DNA of 64,000 nucleotides from assembly GCF_900635955.1 (NCBI RefSeq), contig NZ_LR134201.1, positions 3,224,001 through 3,288,000 on the forward strand. The letters are read 5' to 3'. Made by a program: the position numbers and the translations under genes. Position 1 is the stretch's first letter. Each line of letters starts with the position of its first letter. Positions 1 through 8,954 of this stretch are shown in pieces. The notes beneath the pieces are model-generated. The model was not told where the DNA came from. It worked only from the letters and a program-made list of their open reading frames with translations, and searched no databases. This DNA is from Cedecea lapagei. Lineage in GTDB: Bacteria; Pseudomonadota; Gammaproteobacteria; Enterobacterales; Enterobacteriaceae.

Positions 1-3
1 AGA

Positions 4-939
4 TTATTTCAATGCACCAATGACGCAGGCGATTTCCCCGGAGGTTTTTAAAGTACGGATAACCGTAAACAACTCCGTTGCCTCAACATATTCTTTGCGT
101 AAATAGCCGAGCCACTGCTTAATACGTGCCACGTGGTACATCCCGGTATCGCCCTGCTTTTCCAGGCGGCTGTATTTTTGCAACAGCGTAACAACATCGG
201 CCCACGGCATACGGGCTTCGTTGTATTTGATAACCCGGCTCAGGTTGGGCACGTTCAGCGCCCCACGTCCAATCATCACCGAATCGCATCCCGTGGTCGC
301 CAGGCAATCCTGAGCGCTTTGCCAGTCCCAGATTTCACCGTTTGCAATGACCGGAATCGACAGCCGCTGGCGGATTTCGCCGATTGCGCCCCAGTTGATA
401 AGTTCGGCTTTATAGCCATCTTCTTTAGTACGCCCGTGAACCACCAGCTCCGTCGCGCCCGCCTGTTCGACCGCATCGGCAATTTCAAACTGCCGCGCGC
501 CGCTGTCCCAGCCGAGGCGAATTTTCACCGTGACCGGTAAATGCGCGGGAACGGCCTCACGCATGGCTTTCGCCCCACGATAAATGAGTTCGGGATCTTT
601 CAGCAATGTTGCGCCGCCGCCGCTGCCGTTGACCAGTTTTGACGGACAGCCGCAGTTGAGGTCAACGCCCCAGGAGCCCAGTTCAACCGCGCGAGCCGCG
701 TTCTCGGCCAGCCACTGAGGATACTGCCCAAGAAGCTGGACACGCACCAGAGTGCCGGACGGAGTACGGCTGGCATGGTTCAGTTCGGGGCAAAGTTTTA
801 GAAAGGATTTCACCGGCAGAAGCTGATCGACCACGCGAAGAAATTCGGTGATGCAAAGATCGTAGTCATTAACTTCGGTTAGAAGCTCACGAACTAAGGA
901 ATCAAGAACGCCTTCCATCGGGGCAAGAAGAACACGCAT
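4..939 (-). CDS. dusC: tRNA-dihydrouridine(16) synthase DusC
   Basis: FMN-dependent enzyme that reduces uridine 16 in the D-loop of tRNAs to dihydrouridine, using NADPH, in the cytoplasm. The 311-residue product follows E. coli DusC (about 315 residues) almost throughout: it opens MRVLLAPMEG, has the catalytic cysteine 98 in the LNCGCPSK motif, and the FMN-phosphate segment VIANGEIWDW. The DusC-type C-terminal helical domain is present, so it is not DusA or DusB. The reading frame is complete, with its TAA stop at the very edge of the window. It lies downstream of rhlE on the same strand, with a hairpin repeat between them. In K-12 dusC is at another locus, so the neighbourhood is a difference worth noting. 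Confidence 0.95.
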   Translation of the reverse strand: MRVLLAPMEGVLDSLVRELLTEVNDYDLCITEFLRVVDQLLPVKSFLKLCPELNHASRTPSGTLVRVQLLGQYPQWLAENAARAVELGSWGVDLNCGCPSKLVNGSGGGATLLKDPELIYRGAKAMREAVPAHLPVTVKIRLGWDSGARQFEIADAVEQAGATELVVHGRTKEDGYKAELINWGAIGEIRQRLSIPVIANGEIWDWQSAQDCLATTGCDSVMIGRGALNVPNLSRVIKYNEARMPWADVVTLLQKYSRLEKQGDTGMYHVARIKQWLGYLRKEYVEATELFTVIRTLKTSGEIACVIGALK

Positions 940-967
940 GACGCATCCGATAATATTGGTGTTGTTG

Positions 968-1088
968 TCCCCTCACCCCACCCTTCACCACAAAGGGAGA
1001 GAGGGAAAACAAAGCTCCTCGTCCCGAAGGGGAACACAGGGCGTCTTTAATCCCCTCTCCCTTGTAGGGAGAGGGTTAGTGCGAGGGT
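968..1088. repeat. Palindromic CCCTCTCCC-type intergenic repeat
   Basis: A stretch of about 120 bases between dusC and rhlE made of inverted arms: CCCTC near 971 pairs with GAGGG near 1083, and a tight inner hairpin CCTCTCCC-TTGTA-GGGAGAGG lies at 1054-1074. A very similar unit occurs at 63822-63943 beside sucA. It looks like a dispersed, non-coding palindromic element. The inner hairpin could also stop transcription from rhlE, but it has no clear T run. Confidence 0.6.
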
Positions 1089-1097
1089 ATAAAAAAC

Positions 1098-2477
1098 TTA
1101 CTGCGCAGCCGCCGGTTTGCGAGGTGGACGACGACGACGGGCATTATCACCTGCCGGCTTCGCTGCACCTTCGCCCTGCGGTTTACCGCCGCGGCGTGGG
1201 CCGTTGTTGCGATCGCCGGAAGCGCTGGCGTTACCACCGTTGCCGCCGCGACGCTGACCCTGGCCCTGGCTTTGGCCACCACGACCGCCGCCGCCGCGCT
1301 GCTGGCGACCATTTACGATAGGCTCGGCAGGAATAGAAGGATCAACATCATATCCCTCAAGCGCCATACGTGGGATCTCACGCTTCAGCAGACGCTCGAT
1401 ATCACGCAGCAGCTTATGCTCATCGACGCAAACCAAAGAGAGCGCTTCACCGGTTGCCGCCGCACGGCCGGTACGACCAATACGGTGAACATAGTCTTCC
1501 GGTACGTTAGGCAGCTCGTAGTTAACGACGTGAGGCAGCTCTTCGATATCCAGACCACGGGCCGCGATATCGGTCGCCACCAGCACACGAATGCCGCCGC
1601 TTTTAAAGTCGGCCAGCGCACGGGTACGGGCGCCCTGACTTTTATTACCGTGGATCGCCGCCGCGGTAATTCCGTCTTTTTGCAGCTGCTCAGCAAGGTG
1701 GTTAGCGCCGTGCTTGGTGCGGGTAAACACCAGCACCTGCTGCCAGTTGCCTTCGCCAATCATCTGCGACAGCAGTTCCCGCTTGCGTTTTTTGTCCACA
1801 AAGTGAACGTGCTGCGTGACCTGCTCAGAAGCCGTGTTGCGGCGAGCCACTTCCACCTCTTCCGGGTTATGCAGCAGCTTTTCAGCCAGCCCTTTAATGT
1901 CGTCGGAGAAGGTTGCCGAGAACAGCAGGTTCTGACGACGCGCAGGCAGCTTGGCCAGCACGCGGCGGATATCGTGGATAAAGCCCATATCCAGCATGCG
2001 GTCGGCTTCATCCAGGACCAGGATCTCGATCTGGTCGAGTTTCACGGCGTTCTGGTGCTCAAGATCCAGCAGACGTCCCGGCGTTGCCACCAGCACATCT
2101 ACGCCGCCGCGCAGCTTCATCATCTGCGGGTTAATGCTCACGCCGCCAAAAACAACCAGCGAGCGGATATTCAAATATTTGCTGTAGTCGCGGACGTTCT
2201 CACCAATCTGCGCCGCCAGTTCGCGGGTCGGGGTGAGGATCAGCGCACGCACCGGGCGACGGCCCTTCAGGTGAGGCGCGCTGTCGGTCAGACGCTGTAA
2301 CAGCGGCAGGGTAAACCCTGCGGTCTTGCCGGTACCGGTTTGGGCACTGGCCATCAGGTCGCGGCCTGCTAATACTACCGGAATTGCCTGACGCTGGATT
2401 GGGGTAGGCTCACGATAGCCCTGCTCTTCCACCGCACGCAAAATATCGGCATTCAGGCCGAGAGAATCAAAAGACAT
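1098..2477 (-). CDS. rhlE: DEAD-box ATP-dependent RNA helicase RhlE
   Basis: RNA helicase that uses ATP to remodel RNA, implicated in ribosome assembly and RNA decay with the degradosome. All signature motifs can be read in order: Q motif with PTPIQ at 25-29, motif I AQTGTGKT at 45-52, PTRELA at 83-88, DEAD at 156-159, SAT at 187-189 and HRIGRTGR at 331-338. After about residue 393 the protein becomes a glycine/arginine/glutamine-rich tail ending in RRRRPPRKPAAAQ, the usual basic RhlE extension. The 459-residue length is in the normal range. The gene is divergent from cecR, as in E. coli, where CecR represses rhlE. Confidence 0.95.
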   Translation of the reverse strand: MSFDSLGLNADILRAVEEQGYREPTPIQRQAIPVVLAGRDLMASAQTGTGKTAGFTLPLLQRLTDSAPHLKGRRPVRALILTPTRELAAQIGENVRDYSKYLNIRSLVVFGGVSINPQMMKLRGGVDVLVATPGRLLDLEHQNAVKLDQIEILVLDEADRMLDMGFIHDIRRVLAKLPARRQNLLFSATFSDDIKGLAEKLLHNPEEVEVARRNTASEQVTQHVHFVDKKRKRELLSQMIGEGNWQQVLVFTRTKHGANHLAEQLQKDGITAAAIHGNKSQGARTRALADFKSGGIRVLVATDIAARGLDIEELPHVVNYELPNVPEDYVHRIGRTGRAAATGEALSLVCVDEHKLLRDIERLLKREIPRMALEGYDVDPSIPAEPIVNGRQQRGGGGRGGQSQGQGQRRGGNGGNASASGDRNNGPRRGGKPQGEGAAKPAGDNARRRRPPRKPAAAQ

Positions 2478-2692
2478 AGGAACTCCAGAACCGCCCTGAC
2501 CGCATTGTGCGGTGTAGTTTCCAGGGGGAACATCACGCGCCAGCGCTATGCTGGCGAAGAGAGGAGGCGCAAACCACGGCGCCGTTCGCGTGCAGTGTAG
2601 CAGTTTTTGTGATCTTACGCATAAATTCTCTCTCCCCTCCCCTTAGCAGGATAAAGCCTCGAGCTGGACAGGCCTGATAACTTTGCTTACGC

Positions 2693-2712
2693 TTAATCAA
2701 TCGATTGATTAA
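2693..2712. promoter_or_regulatory. Likely CecR operator (20-bp perfect palindrome)
   Basis: TTAATCAATCGATTGATTAA is a perfect 20-bp palindrome in the divergent rhlE/cecR intergenic region, ending 17 bases before the cecR start. TetR-family proteins bind such palindromes, and CecR is known to control both its own operon and rhlE. The sequence and position are seen directly; assignment to CecR is inferred. Confidence 0.75.
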
Positions 2713-2729
2713 CTTTTTAAGAGGTCGGT

Positions 2730-3425
2730 ATGGCACCTTCACCGACGCCCGCCACCAGCCGCGGTGAGCAGGCTAAAAATGCGCTAATCGCCGCCGCCAT
2801 CGCGCAGTTCGCCGAGTATGGAATGCATGCCACCACGCGCGACATCGCCGCTCAGGCCGGACAAAACATCGCCGCCATCACCTACTATTTTGGCTCGAAA
2901 GAGGCGCTGTATATGGCTTCGGCTCAATGGATTGCCGACTTCATCAGCGGTAATTTTCACGAGCATGTCGCCGCCGCAGAGGCCCTGCTGAGCCAGGCCG
3001 AACCGGACAAAGAGAAGATACGCCATCTTATTCACACCGCGCTGGGGCAGATGATTACCCTGCTGACCGCTGACGATACGCTCAACCTGAGTAAATTTAT
3101 CTCCCGCGAACAGCTCTCTCCCACCGCCGCGTATCAGCTTATTCACCAGCAGGTTATCGAGCCTATGCACGCTCTGCTGACCACGCTGGTTGGGCACTAC
3201 AGCGGGCGGGATCCCTTAGATACCGACACAATTTTGCACACCCACACGCTGCTCGGCCAGGTGCTGGCCTTTCGGCTTGGGCGAGAAACTATCCTGCTGC
3301 GCACCGGTTGGCCGCAGTTTGACCAGGCCAAGGTGCAGCAAATAAGCCGCGTGGTAATGAGCCACGTTGATTTCATCCTGCAGGGATTATCCGCAGACAG
3401 AGGAGACGCTAGTGATGAAGAATAA
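2730..3425 (+). CDS. cecR: TetR-family transcriptional regulator CecR (YbiH)
   Basis: Repressor of its own operon and of rhlE, linked in E. coli to cefoperazone and chloramphenicol sensitivity. The 231-residue product has an N-terminal TetR helix-turn-helix at about 34-55 (TTRDIAAQAGQNIAAITYYFGSKEALY) and a helical ligand-binding domain. The start is ATG 2730 with GAGG nine bases upstream. The last codons overlap the ybhG start by 11 bases, so the efflux genes ybhG, ybhF, ybhS and ybhR are co-transcribed with it. The palindrome at 2693-2712 is the likely autoregulatory site. Confidence 0.93.
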   Translation: MAPSPTPATSRGEQAKNALIAAAIAQFAEYGMHATTRDIAAQAGQNIAAITYYFGSKEALYMASAQWIADFISGNFHEHVAAAEALLSQAEPDKEKIRHLIHTALGQMITLLTADDTLNLSKFISREQLSPTAAYQLIHQQVIEPMHALLTTLVGHYSGRDPLDTDTILHTHTLLGQVLAFRLGRETILLRTGWPQFDQAKVQQISRVVMSHVDFILQGLSADRGDASDEE

Positions 3426-4422
3426 GAAGCCGGTGATTGCCGTCATTGTCATTTTAGCGCTCGCGGCGGCGGCGGTTGGTGGCTGGAAATGGTACCAAAG
3501 CACGCAGAACAGCGAGCTAACGCTGTACGGCAACGTGGATATCCGCACCGTTAACCTCAGCTTCCGGGTGGGAGGTCGACTCGCGGCGCTTGAGGTTGAC
3601 GAGGGCGATGCTATCAAAGCCGGCGAACCGCTGGGGCTGATTGACAAAGCGCCTTATGAAAACGCCCTGCGTCAGGCAGAGGCAAACGTGGCGGCAGCCC
3701 AGGCGAAATACGATTTAATTATTGCGGGCTACCGCGACGAAGAGATAGCTCAGGCTGCCGCCCAGGTCAATCAGGCCCAGGCCGCTTATGATTATGCGCA
3801 AAACTTTTACCAGCGCCAGCAGGGGCTATGGGCAACCAAAACCATCTCGGCAAATGATTTAGCCAACGCCCGCTCCTCAAGCGACCAGGCAAAAGCCACG
3901 CTGAAAGCGGCGCAGGACAAGCTGAGCCAGTACCGCAGCGGCAATCGCCCGCAGGAAATTGCTCAGGCTCAGGCCAGCCTGCAGCAGGCAAAAGCGCAGC
4001 TGGCGCAGTCTCAGCTCGACCTGCAGGATACCACCCTGCTTGCCCCTTCTGACGGCACGCTGTTAACCCGAGCGGTTGAACCCGGCAGTATGCTGAACGC
4101 AGGCAGCACGGTGCTTACGCTCTCACTTACCCACCCGGTGTGGGTCCGCGCCTATATCGACGAAACCAATCTTGGCCAGGCAAAACCCGGCAGCGAACTG
4201 CTGATTTATACCGATGGCCGCCCGGATAAGCCCTACCACGGCAAGGTAGGTTTTGTTTCACCTACCGCTGAGTTCACCCCCAAAACCGTTGAAACGCCGG
4301 ACCTGCGCACGGATTTAGTCTACCGCTTACGCATTATTGTCACCGATGCAGATGATGCGCTGCGTCAGGGGATGCCGGTCACGGTGACATTCAACGGCGG
4401 AACGCAGCATGAGCAGCCGTGA
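3415..4422 (+). CDS. ybhG: Membrane fusion (HlyD-type) protein YbhG
   Basis: Periplasmic adaptor, anchored in the inner membrane, of the YbhGFSR ABC efflux system. One membrane segment at about 7-24 is followed by a lipoyl-like half (GNVDIRTVNLSFRVGGR), a long Ala/Gln-rich coiled-coil hairpin at about 75-185, and a beta-barrel half ending in RQGMPVTV. It closely tracks E. coli YbhG (332 residues); this start gives 335. ATG 3415 was chosen because it matches the E. coli N-terminus and follows the AGGAGA ribosome site; GTG 3412 directly before it is possible. It overlaps cecR by 11 bases and ybhF by 14, which points to translational coupling. Confidence 0.92.
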   Translation: MKNKKPVIAVIVILALAAAAVGGWKWYQSTQNSELTLYGNVDIRTVNLSFRVGGRLAALEVDEGDAIKAGEPLGLIDKAPYENALRQAEANVAAAQAKYDLIIAGYRDEEIAQAAAQVNQAQAAYDYAQNFYQRQQGLWATKTISANDLANARSSSDQAKATLKAAQDKLSQYRSGNRPQEIAQAQASLQQAKAQLAQSQLDLQDTTLLAPSDGTLLTRAVEPGSMLNAGSTVLTLSLTHPVWVRAYIDETNLGQAKPGSELLIYTDGRPDKPYHGKVGFVSPTAEFTPKTVETPDLRTDLVYRLRIIVTDADDALRQGMPVTVTFNGGTQHEQP

Positions 4423-6157
4423 TGCGGTCATTCGCCTGCAAGGGTTGGTAAAACGCTTCCCCGGGCTGGAAAAGCCGGCGGTCGCCAGCCTGGCGTGTGA
4501 CATTCATGCCGGGGCGGTGACCGGGCTGGTTGGCCCCGACGGCGCGGGGAAAACCACGCTAATGAGGATGCTGGCCGGGCTGCTGCAGCCCAGCGAAGGT
4601 ACGGCATCGGTTATCGGCCTCGACCCTATTAAGGACGATCGCGCCCTGCACGCAGAACTGGGCTATATGCCGCAGAAGTTTGGCCTGTACGAAGATTTAA
4701 CGGTGATGGAAAACCTCACCCTCTACGCCGATCTGCGCGGCGTAACCGGTGAAGAGCGTAAAAGCACCTTTGCCCGGCTGCTGGAGTTTACCTCTCTGGG
4801 GCCGTTTACCGGACGCCTGGCGGGCAAACTCTCCGGCGGAATGAAACAAAAACTTGGCCTCGCCTGCACCCTCGTCGGACAGCCGAAAGTGCTGCTGCTG
4901 GACGAACCGGGCGTGGGCGTTGACCCTATCTCGAGGCGTGAGCTGTGGCAGATGGTGCACGAGCTGGCGGGCGAAGGGATGCTGATTCTGTGGAGCACGT
5001 CATACCTGGATGAAGCCGAGCAGTGCCGGGAAATATTGCTGATGAACGAGGGGGAACTGCTTTACCACGGTGCGCCTAAAGCGCTAACGCAGAAGATGGC
5101 CGGACGTTCGCTGCTGATCAGCCATGAGCGGGAGAACAATCGCCAGCTTCTGCAGCGGGCGCTGAAGCTACCGCAGGTCAGCGACGGCGTTATTCAGGGG
5201 CGCTCGGTACGGCTGATCCTGGCTAAAGAGGCGAAAGTGAGCGAGCTGGCAAACGCGCTGAATATCCCTGAGTCCAGCCTCAAAGAGACAGACCCGCGCT
5301 TTGAAGACGCCTTCATTGACTTGCTGGGCGGTGCCGCCGCTAACGAATCTCCCCTCGGCGATATTCTTCACACCGTAGACGGCGAATCCGGCGAGACGGT
5401 TATCCAGGCGGAAGAGCTGACGAAAAAATTCGGTGATTTTGCGGCAACCGACCACGTGAACTTTGCCGTCAAGCGCGGCGAGATCTTCGGGCTGCTTGGT
5501 CCGAACGGCGCGGGGAAGTCGACCACCTTCAAGATGATGTGCGGTTTGTTAGTCCCCACTTCAGGGAAGGCGCTGGTGCTGGATATGGACCTGAAAACCA
5601 GCTCAGGCAAGGCGCGCCAGCATCTTGGCTACATGGCGCAGAAATTCTCACTCTACGGCAACCTGACGGTAGCGCAAAACCTGCGTTTCTTCTCCGGGGT
5701 TTATGGCCTGCGCGGGCGCGCACAGCAGGAGAAAATAACCCGCATGAGCGAGGCATTTGCGCTGCAGCCGATCGCCAATAGCACCACGGACTCGCTGCCG
5801 CTGGGCTTTAAGCAGCGCCTGGCGCTCGCCTGTTCGCTGATGCATGAGCCGGACATTCTGTTTCTCGATGAGCCGACCTCAGGCGTTGACCCGATTACCC
5901 GGCGCGAATTCTGGCTGCATATCAACAGCATGGTTGAGAAAGGCGTTACGGTGATGGTGACCACTCACTTTATGGATGAGGCCGAATACTGCGACCGCAT
6001 AGGACTGGTCTACCGGGGCAAGCTGATCGCCAGCGGCACGCCTGACGATCTGAAGCAGCAGATCGCGGATGACGAGACGCCAGATCCGACTATGGAGCAG
6101 GCGTTTATCGGGCTTATTCACGAATGGGATAAGGAACATAGCGATGAACGACCATAG
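4409..6157 (+). CDS. ybhF: ABC exporter ATP-binding protein YbhF (tandem ATPase domains)
   Basis: Fused double nucleotide-binding subunit that powers the YbhSR permease. The first ATPase domain has Walker A GPDGAGKTT at 42-50 and signature LSGGMKQKL. The second has Walker A GPNGAGKST at about 364-372 and the divergent signature LPLGFKQRL, with LFLDEPTSGVDP as Walker B. The 582 residues compare with 578 in E. coli. The two domains are joined by a linker at about 290-330. The start lies inside the end of ybhG, and the end overlaps ybhS by 14 bases. Cytoplasmic, at the inner membrane; role in antibiotic efflux is by family knowledge. Confidence 0.93.
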   Translation: MSSRDAVIRLQGLVKRFPGLEKPAVASLACDIHAGAVTGLVGPDGAGKTTLMRMLAGLLQPSEGTASVIGLDPIKDDRALHAELGYMPQKFGLYEDLTVMENLTLYADLRGVTGEERKSTFARLLEFTSLGPFTGRLAGKLSGGMKQKLGLACTLVGQPKVLLLDEPGVGVDPISRRELWQMVHELAGEGMLILWSTSYLDEAEQCREILLMNEGELLYHGAPKALTQKMAGRSLLISHERENNRQLLQRALKLPQVSDGVIQGRSVRLILAKEAKVSELANALNIPESSLKETDPRFEDAFIDLLGGAAANESPLGDILHTVDGESGETVIQAEELTKKFGDFAATDHVNFAVKRGEIFGLLGPNGAGKSTTFKMMCGLLVPTSGKALVLDMDLKTSSGKARQHLGYMAQKFSLYGNLTVAQNLRFFSGVYGLRGRAQQEKITRMSEAFALQPIANSTTDSLPLGFKQRLALACSLMHEPDILFLDEPTSGVDPITRREFWLHINSMVEKGVTVMVTTHFMDEAEYCDRIGLVYRGKLIASGTPDDLKQQIADDETPDPTMEQAFIGLIHEWDKEHSDERP

Positions 6158-7283
6158 CCAGAGAGTCTCGTGGCGACGGGTCCGCGCCCTGTGCGTTAAA
6201 GAAACGCGGCAAATTGTACGTGACCCCAGCAGCTGGTTAATCGCCGTGGTTATCCCTCTGCTGCTGCTGTTTATCTTCGGCTACGGCATCAACCTGGACT
6301 CCAGCCGCCTCCACGTCGGCGTCCTGATTGAGCAGCAGAGTGAAGAGGCGCTGGATTTCACCCACGCCATCAGCGCCTCGCCCTTTATTCAGCCCACGAT
6401 AAGCGATAACCGCGCGCAGCTTGTAGAGCTGATGCAGGCCGGGAAAATTCGCGGTCTGGTGACCATCCCCACCGACTTTGCGCAGAACATGGCGCGCCCC
6501 GGCGCCACGGCACCGATCCAGGTGATAACCGACGGCAGCGAGCCAAATACGGCGAACTTTGTGCAGGGCTATATGCAGGGGATCTGGCAGCTCTGGCAGC
6601 AGCAGCGAGCGGAGGATCGCGGCGAACATTTTGAGCCGCTGATTGACGTGCAGCTGCGCTACTGGTTTAACCCCGCCGCCATCAGCCAGCACTTTATTAT
6701 CCCCGGCGCGGTGACCATCATTATGACGGTCATTGGCGCCATACTGACCTCACTGGTCGTCGCTCGTGAATGGGAGCGCGGCACCATGGAAGCTCTGCTC
6801 TCAACCCAGGTGACGCGCACCGAACTGCTGCTCTGCAAGCTGGTGCCTTACTACGTGCTGGGGATGCTGGCGATGCTGCTCTGTATGCTGGTGACGGTAT
6901 TTATCCTCGCCGTGCCGTGGCGCGGTTCACTGATTTTGTTGTTCCTGATAACCAGCCTGTTTTTACTCAGCACGCTGGGCATGGGGCTGCTGATTTCGAC
7001 TATCACCCGCAACCAGTTCAACGCCGCTCAGGTGGCGCTTAACGCCGCGTTTTTACCCTCGATCATGCTGTCAGGCTTTATTTTCCAGATAGACAGCATG
7101 CCGGCGATTATCAGAGCGGTGACCTATGTCATCCCGGCTCGCTACTTCGTCAGTACCCTGCAAAGCCTGTTTCTGGCCGGGAACATCACTTCGGTGCTTA
7201 TCGTCAACACGCTGTTTTTAATTGCCTCGGCGGTGATGTTTATCGGCCTGACGGCGCTGAAAACCAAACGCCGGCTCGATTAA
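6144..7283 (+). CDS. ybhS: ABC-2 type permease YbhS
   Basis: One of two inner-membrane permease subunits of the YbhFSR exporter. It has an N-terminal membrane segment (SWLIAVVIPLLLLFIFGYGI), a large periplasmic loop of roughly 130 residues, and a cluster of five C-terminal membrane segments, the ABC-2 layout. The conserved VVAREWERGTMEALL follows the second segment. ATG 6144 gives 379 residues, matching E. coli YbhS (377); an upstream in-frame ATG at 6069 lies deep inside ybhF and was rejected. The gene overlaps ybhF by 14 bases and is followed by ybhR after 10 bases. Confidence 0.92.
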   Translation: MNDHSQRVSWRRVRALCVKETRQIVRDPSSWLIAVVIPLLLLFIFGYGINLDSSRLHVGVLIEQQSEEALDFTHAISASPFIQPTISDNRAQLVELMQAGKIRGLVTIPTDFAQNMARPGATAPIQVITDGSEPNTANFVQGYMQGIWQLWQQQRAEDRGEHFEPLIDVQLRYWFNPAAISQHFIIPGAVTIIMTVIGAILTSLVVAREWERGTMEALLSTQVTRTELLLCKLVPYYVLGMLAMLLCMLVTVFILAVPWRGSLILLFLITSLFLLSTLGMGLLISTITRNQFNAAQVALNAAFLPSIMLSGFIFQIDSMPAIIRAVTYVIPARYFVSTLQSLFLAGNITSVLIVNTLFLIASAVMFIGLTALKTKRRLD

Positions 7284-7293
7284 GGGAGAACGC

Positions 7294-8400
7294 ATGTTTT
7301 ATCGTTTATGGACGTTAATTCGCAAAGAACTGCAGTCGCTGCTGCGCGAACCGCAGACCCGCGCCATCCTGATTTTGCCGGTGCTGCTGCAGGTCGTTCT
7401 GTTTCCGTTTGCCGCGACGCTCGAGGTGACTAACGCCACCATCGCCATCTATAACGAGGATAACGGTAACCACTCGATTGAGCTAACCCAGCGCTTTGCC
7501 CGCGCCAGCGCCTTCAGCAACGTGTTGCTGCTCAAAAGCCCGCAGGAGATCCGGCCGACTATCGATAACCAGAAAGCGTTGCTGCTGATTCGCTTCCCGG
7601 CCAATTTCTCGCGCGATATCGCCAGCCAGCAGCCGGCGAAGCTGCAAATCCTGCTCGACGGGCGTAACTCAAACAGCGCGCAGATCGCGGCCAATTATCT
7701 CCAGCAAATCGTCAATAACTATCAGCAAGAGCTGATGACAGGGATGCCAAAACCAAACAATAGCGAGCTGACGATCCGCAACTGGTATAACCCAAACCTG
7801 GATTACAAATGGTTTGTTGTACCGTCGCTGATTGCCATGATAACCACCATTGGCGTCATGATCGTCACCTCCCTCTCCGTCGCCCGTGAACGTGAGCAGG
7901 GTACGCTCGACCAGCTGCTGGTTTCACCGCTGGCTACCTGGCAAATCTTTATCGGCAAGGCCGTTCCCGCGCAGATCGTCGCGCTGGTTCAGGCCACCAT
8001 CGTGCTGGCGGTGGGGATCTGGGGCTACCACATTCCCTTCTCCGGTTCGCTGCTGCTGTTTTACTTCACGATGATTATCTATGGACTTTCGCTGGTAGGG
8101 TTTGGGCTGCTGATTTCCGCCCTCTGCTCAACCCAGCAGCAGGCGTTTATCGGCGTTTTTGTCTTTATGATGCCGGCGATTCTGCTCTCCGGCTATGTCT
8201 CGCCGGTTGAAAACATACCGGTTTGGCTGCAGGAACTAACGTGGATAAACCCGATTCGCCATTTCACCGATATCACGAAGCAGATTTACCTGAAGGATGC
8301 GAGCTTTGGGATTGTCTGGCAGAGCCTGTGGCCGCTGCTGGTGATTGCGGCCACAACCGGATCAGCGGCGTACTGGATGTTTAGGCGCAAGATTGCCTGA
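7294..8400 (+). CDS. ybhR: ABC-2 type permease YbhR
   Basis: Second permease subunit of the YbhGFSR exporter, paralogous to YbhS. 368 residues, as in E. coli. An N-terminal membrane segment (AILILPVLLQVVLFPFAATL), a periplasmic domain, then five membrane segments; VAREREQGTLDQLLVSPL is the ABC-2 motif corresponding to the one in YbhS. GGGAGAA precedes the ATG. This is the last gene of the operon, and its final 39 bases overlap the 3' end of ybhQ on the opposite strand, so the two transcripts must run into each other. Confidence 0.92.
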   Translation: MFYRLWTLIRKELQSLLREPQTRAILILPVLLQVVLFPFAATLEVTNATIAIYNEDNGNHSIELTQRFARASAFSNVLLLKSPQEIRPTIDNQKALLLIRFPANFSRDIASQQPAKLQILLDGRNSNSAQIAANYLQQIVNNYQQELMTGMPKPNNSELTIRNWYNPNLDYKWFVVPSLIAMITTIGVMIVTSLSVAREREQGTLDQLLVSPLATWQIFIGKAVPAQIVALVQATIVLAVGIWGYHIPFSGSLLLFYFTMIIYGLSLVGFGLLISALCSTQQQAFIGVFVFMMPAILLSGYVSPVENIPVWLQELTWINPIRHFTDITKQIYLKDASFGIVWQSLWPLLVIAATTGSAAYWMFRRKIA

Positions 8401-8769
8401 TTTGTCTTTCGCCAGCAGAGAGTAAATAGCCGGCCCCGCAAGCATCGCCAGGCCGGCCAGCGCCAGAAGAAAGTGGCTCTGTACCACACGTGACAGCAGC
8501 CACAGGGCGATCATGGCGTTGCCGAAATACCAGGTGGTGGTCAGCTCTTCGAGAAAGTCGCCGATGTCGCGCAGCAGGCCGGAATGAAAACGCTGGAAGA
8601 TAAACATCATCACTACCGTGACAACATAAAGCAGGCACAGCCCTACTCCCACGGGGATAAGAGTCGCGGTTTTCCAGCCAACGAGCAGGGCAGCGACCAC
8701 AGCAAGATGCAGCATAATCTGCCAGCAACCCAGTCCGGTTCTCACTCTTACACGTTGTTGCCACTTCAT
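8362..8769 (-). CDS. ybhQ: Inner-membrane protein YbhQ
   Basis: Small inner-membrane protein of unknown function, matching E. coli YbhQ (136 residues) from MKWQQRVRVRTGLGCWQIMLH to the C-terminal HPVRR. Hydrophobic stretches at about 16-38, 40-57, 80-95 and 97-113 suggest four membrane segments. The start has TAAA-rich sequence with GGAGATAAA upstream. It is convergent with ybhR and overlaps it by 39 bases. In K-12, ybhP, clsB, ybhN and ybhM would separate it from ybhL; here it lies 185 bases from ybhL, so that block is absent. Confidence 0.88.
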   Translation of the reverse strand: MKWQQRVRVRTGLGCWQIMLHLAVVAALLVGWKTATLIPVGVGLCLLYVVTVVMMFIFQRFHSGLLRDIGDFLEELTTTWYFGNAMIALWLLSRVVQSHFLLALAGLAMLAGPAIYSLLAKDKSGNLAPKHPVRR

Positions 8770-8912
8770 GTTTTATCTCCTGGAATATTTCTTCCTGTTA
8801 ATCAGAGTACGCAAGTGTACGGAAATTTCCTCAATACGCCCCCTTTTTGTGACAGGTATTGCAATATATTTCCGTTCAGGCAGGCAAAAGTGCTGGGAGG
8901 AAAAGCAAAACT

Positions 8913-8946
8913 GCGGGGGAATCGTCCCCTCCCGAAGGAGAGGACG
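8913..8946 (-). terminator. Possible ybhL terminator hairpin
   Basis: Immediately downstream of ybhL, the minus strand reads CCTCTCC-TTC-GGGAGGGG followed shortly by a second GC stem and GCAGTTTTGCTTTTCC. The stem is related to the CCCTCTCC repeats elsewhere in the window. The T run is interrupted, so this is tentative. Confidence 0.35.
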
Positions 8947-8954
8947 CGGACCTG

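Noticed and set aside
1272..2300. 342-codon open frame on the plus strand across rhlE
   Set aside because: Runs opposite the clear rhlE gene; no recognisable motifs and a composition expected from antisense to a GC-rich gene.
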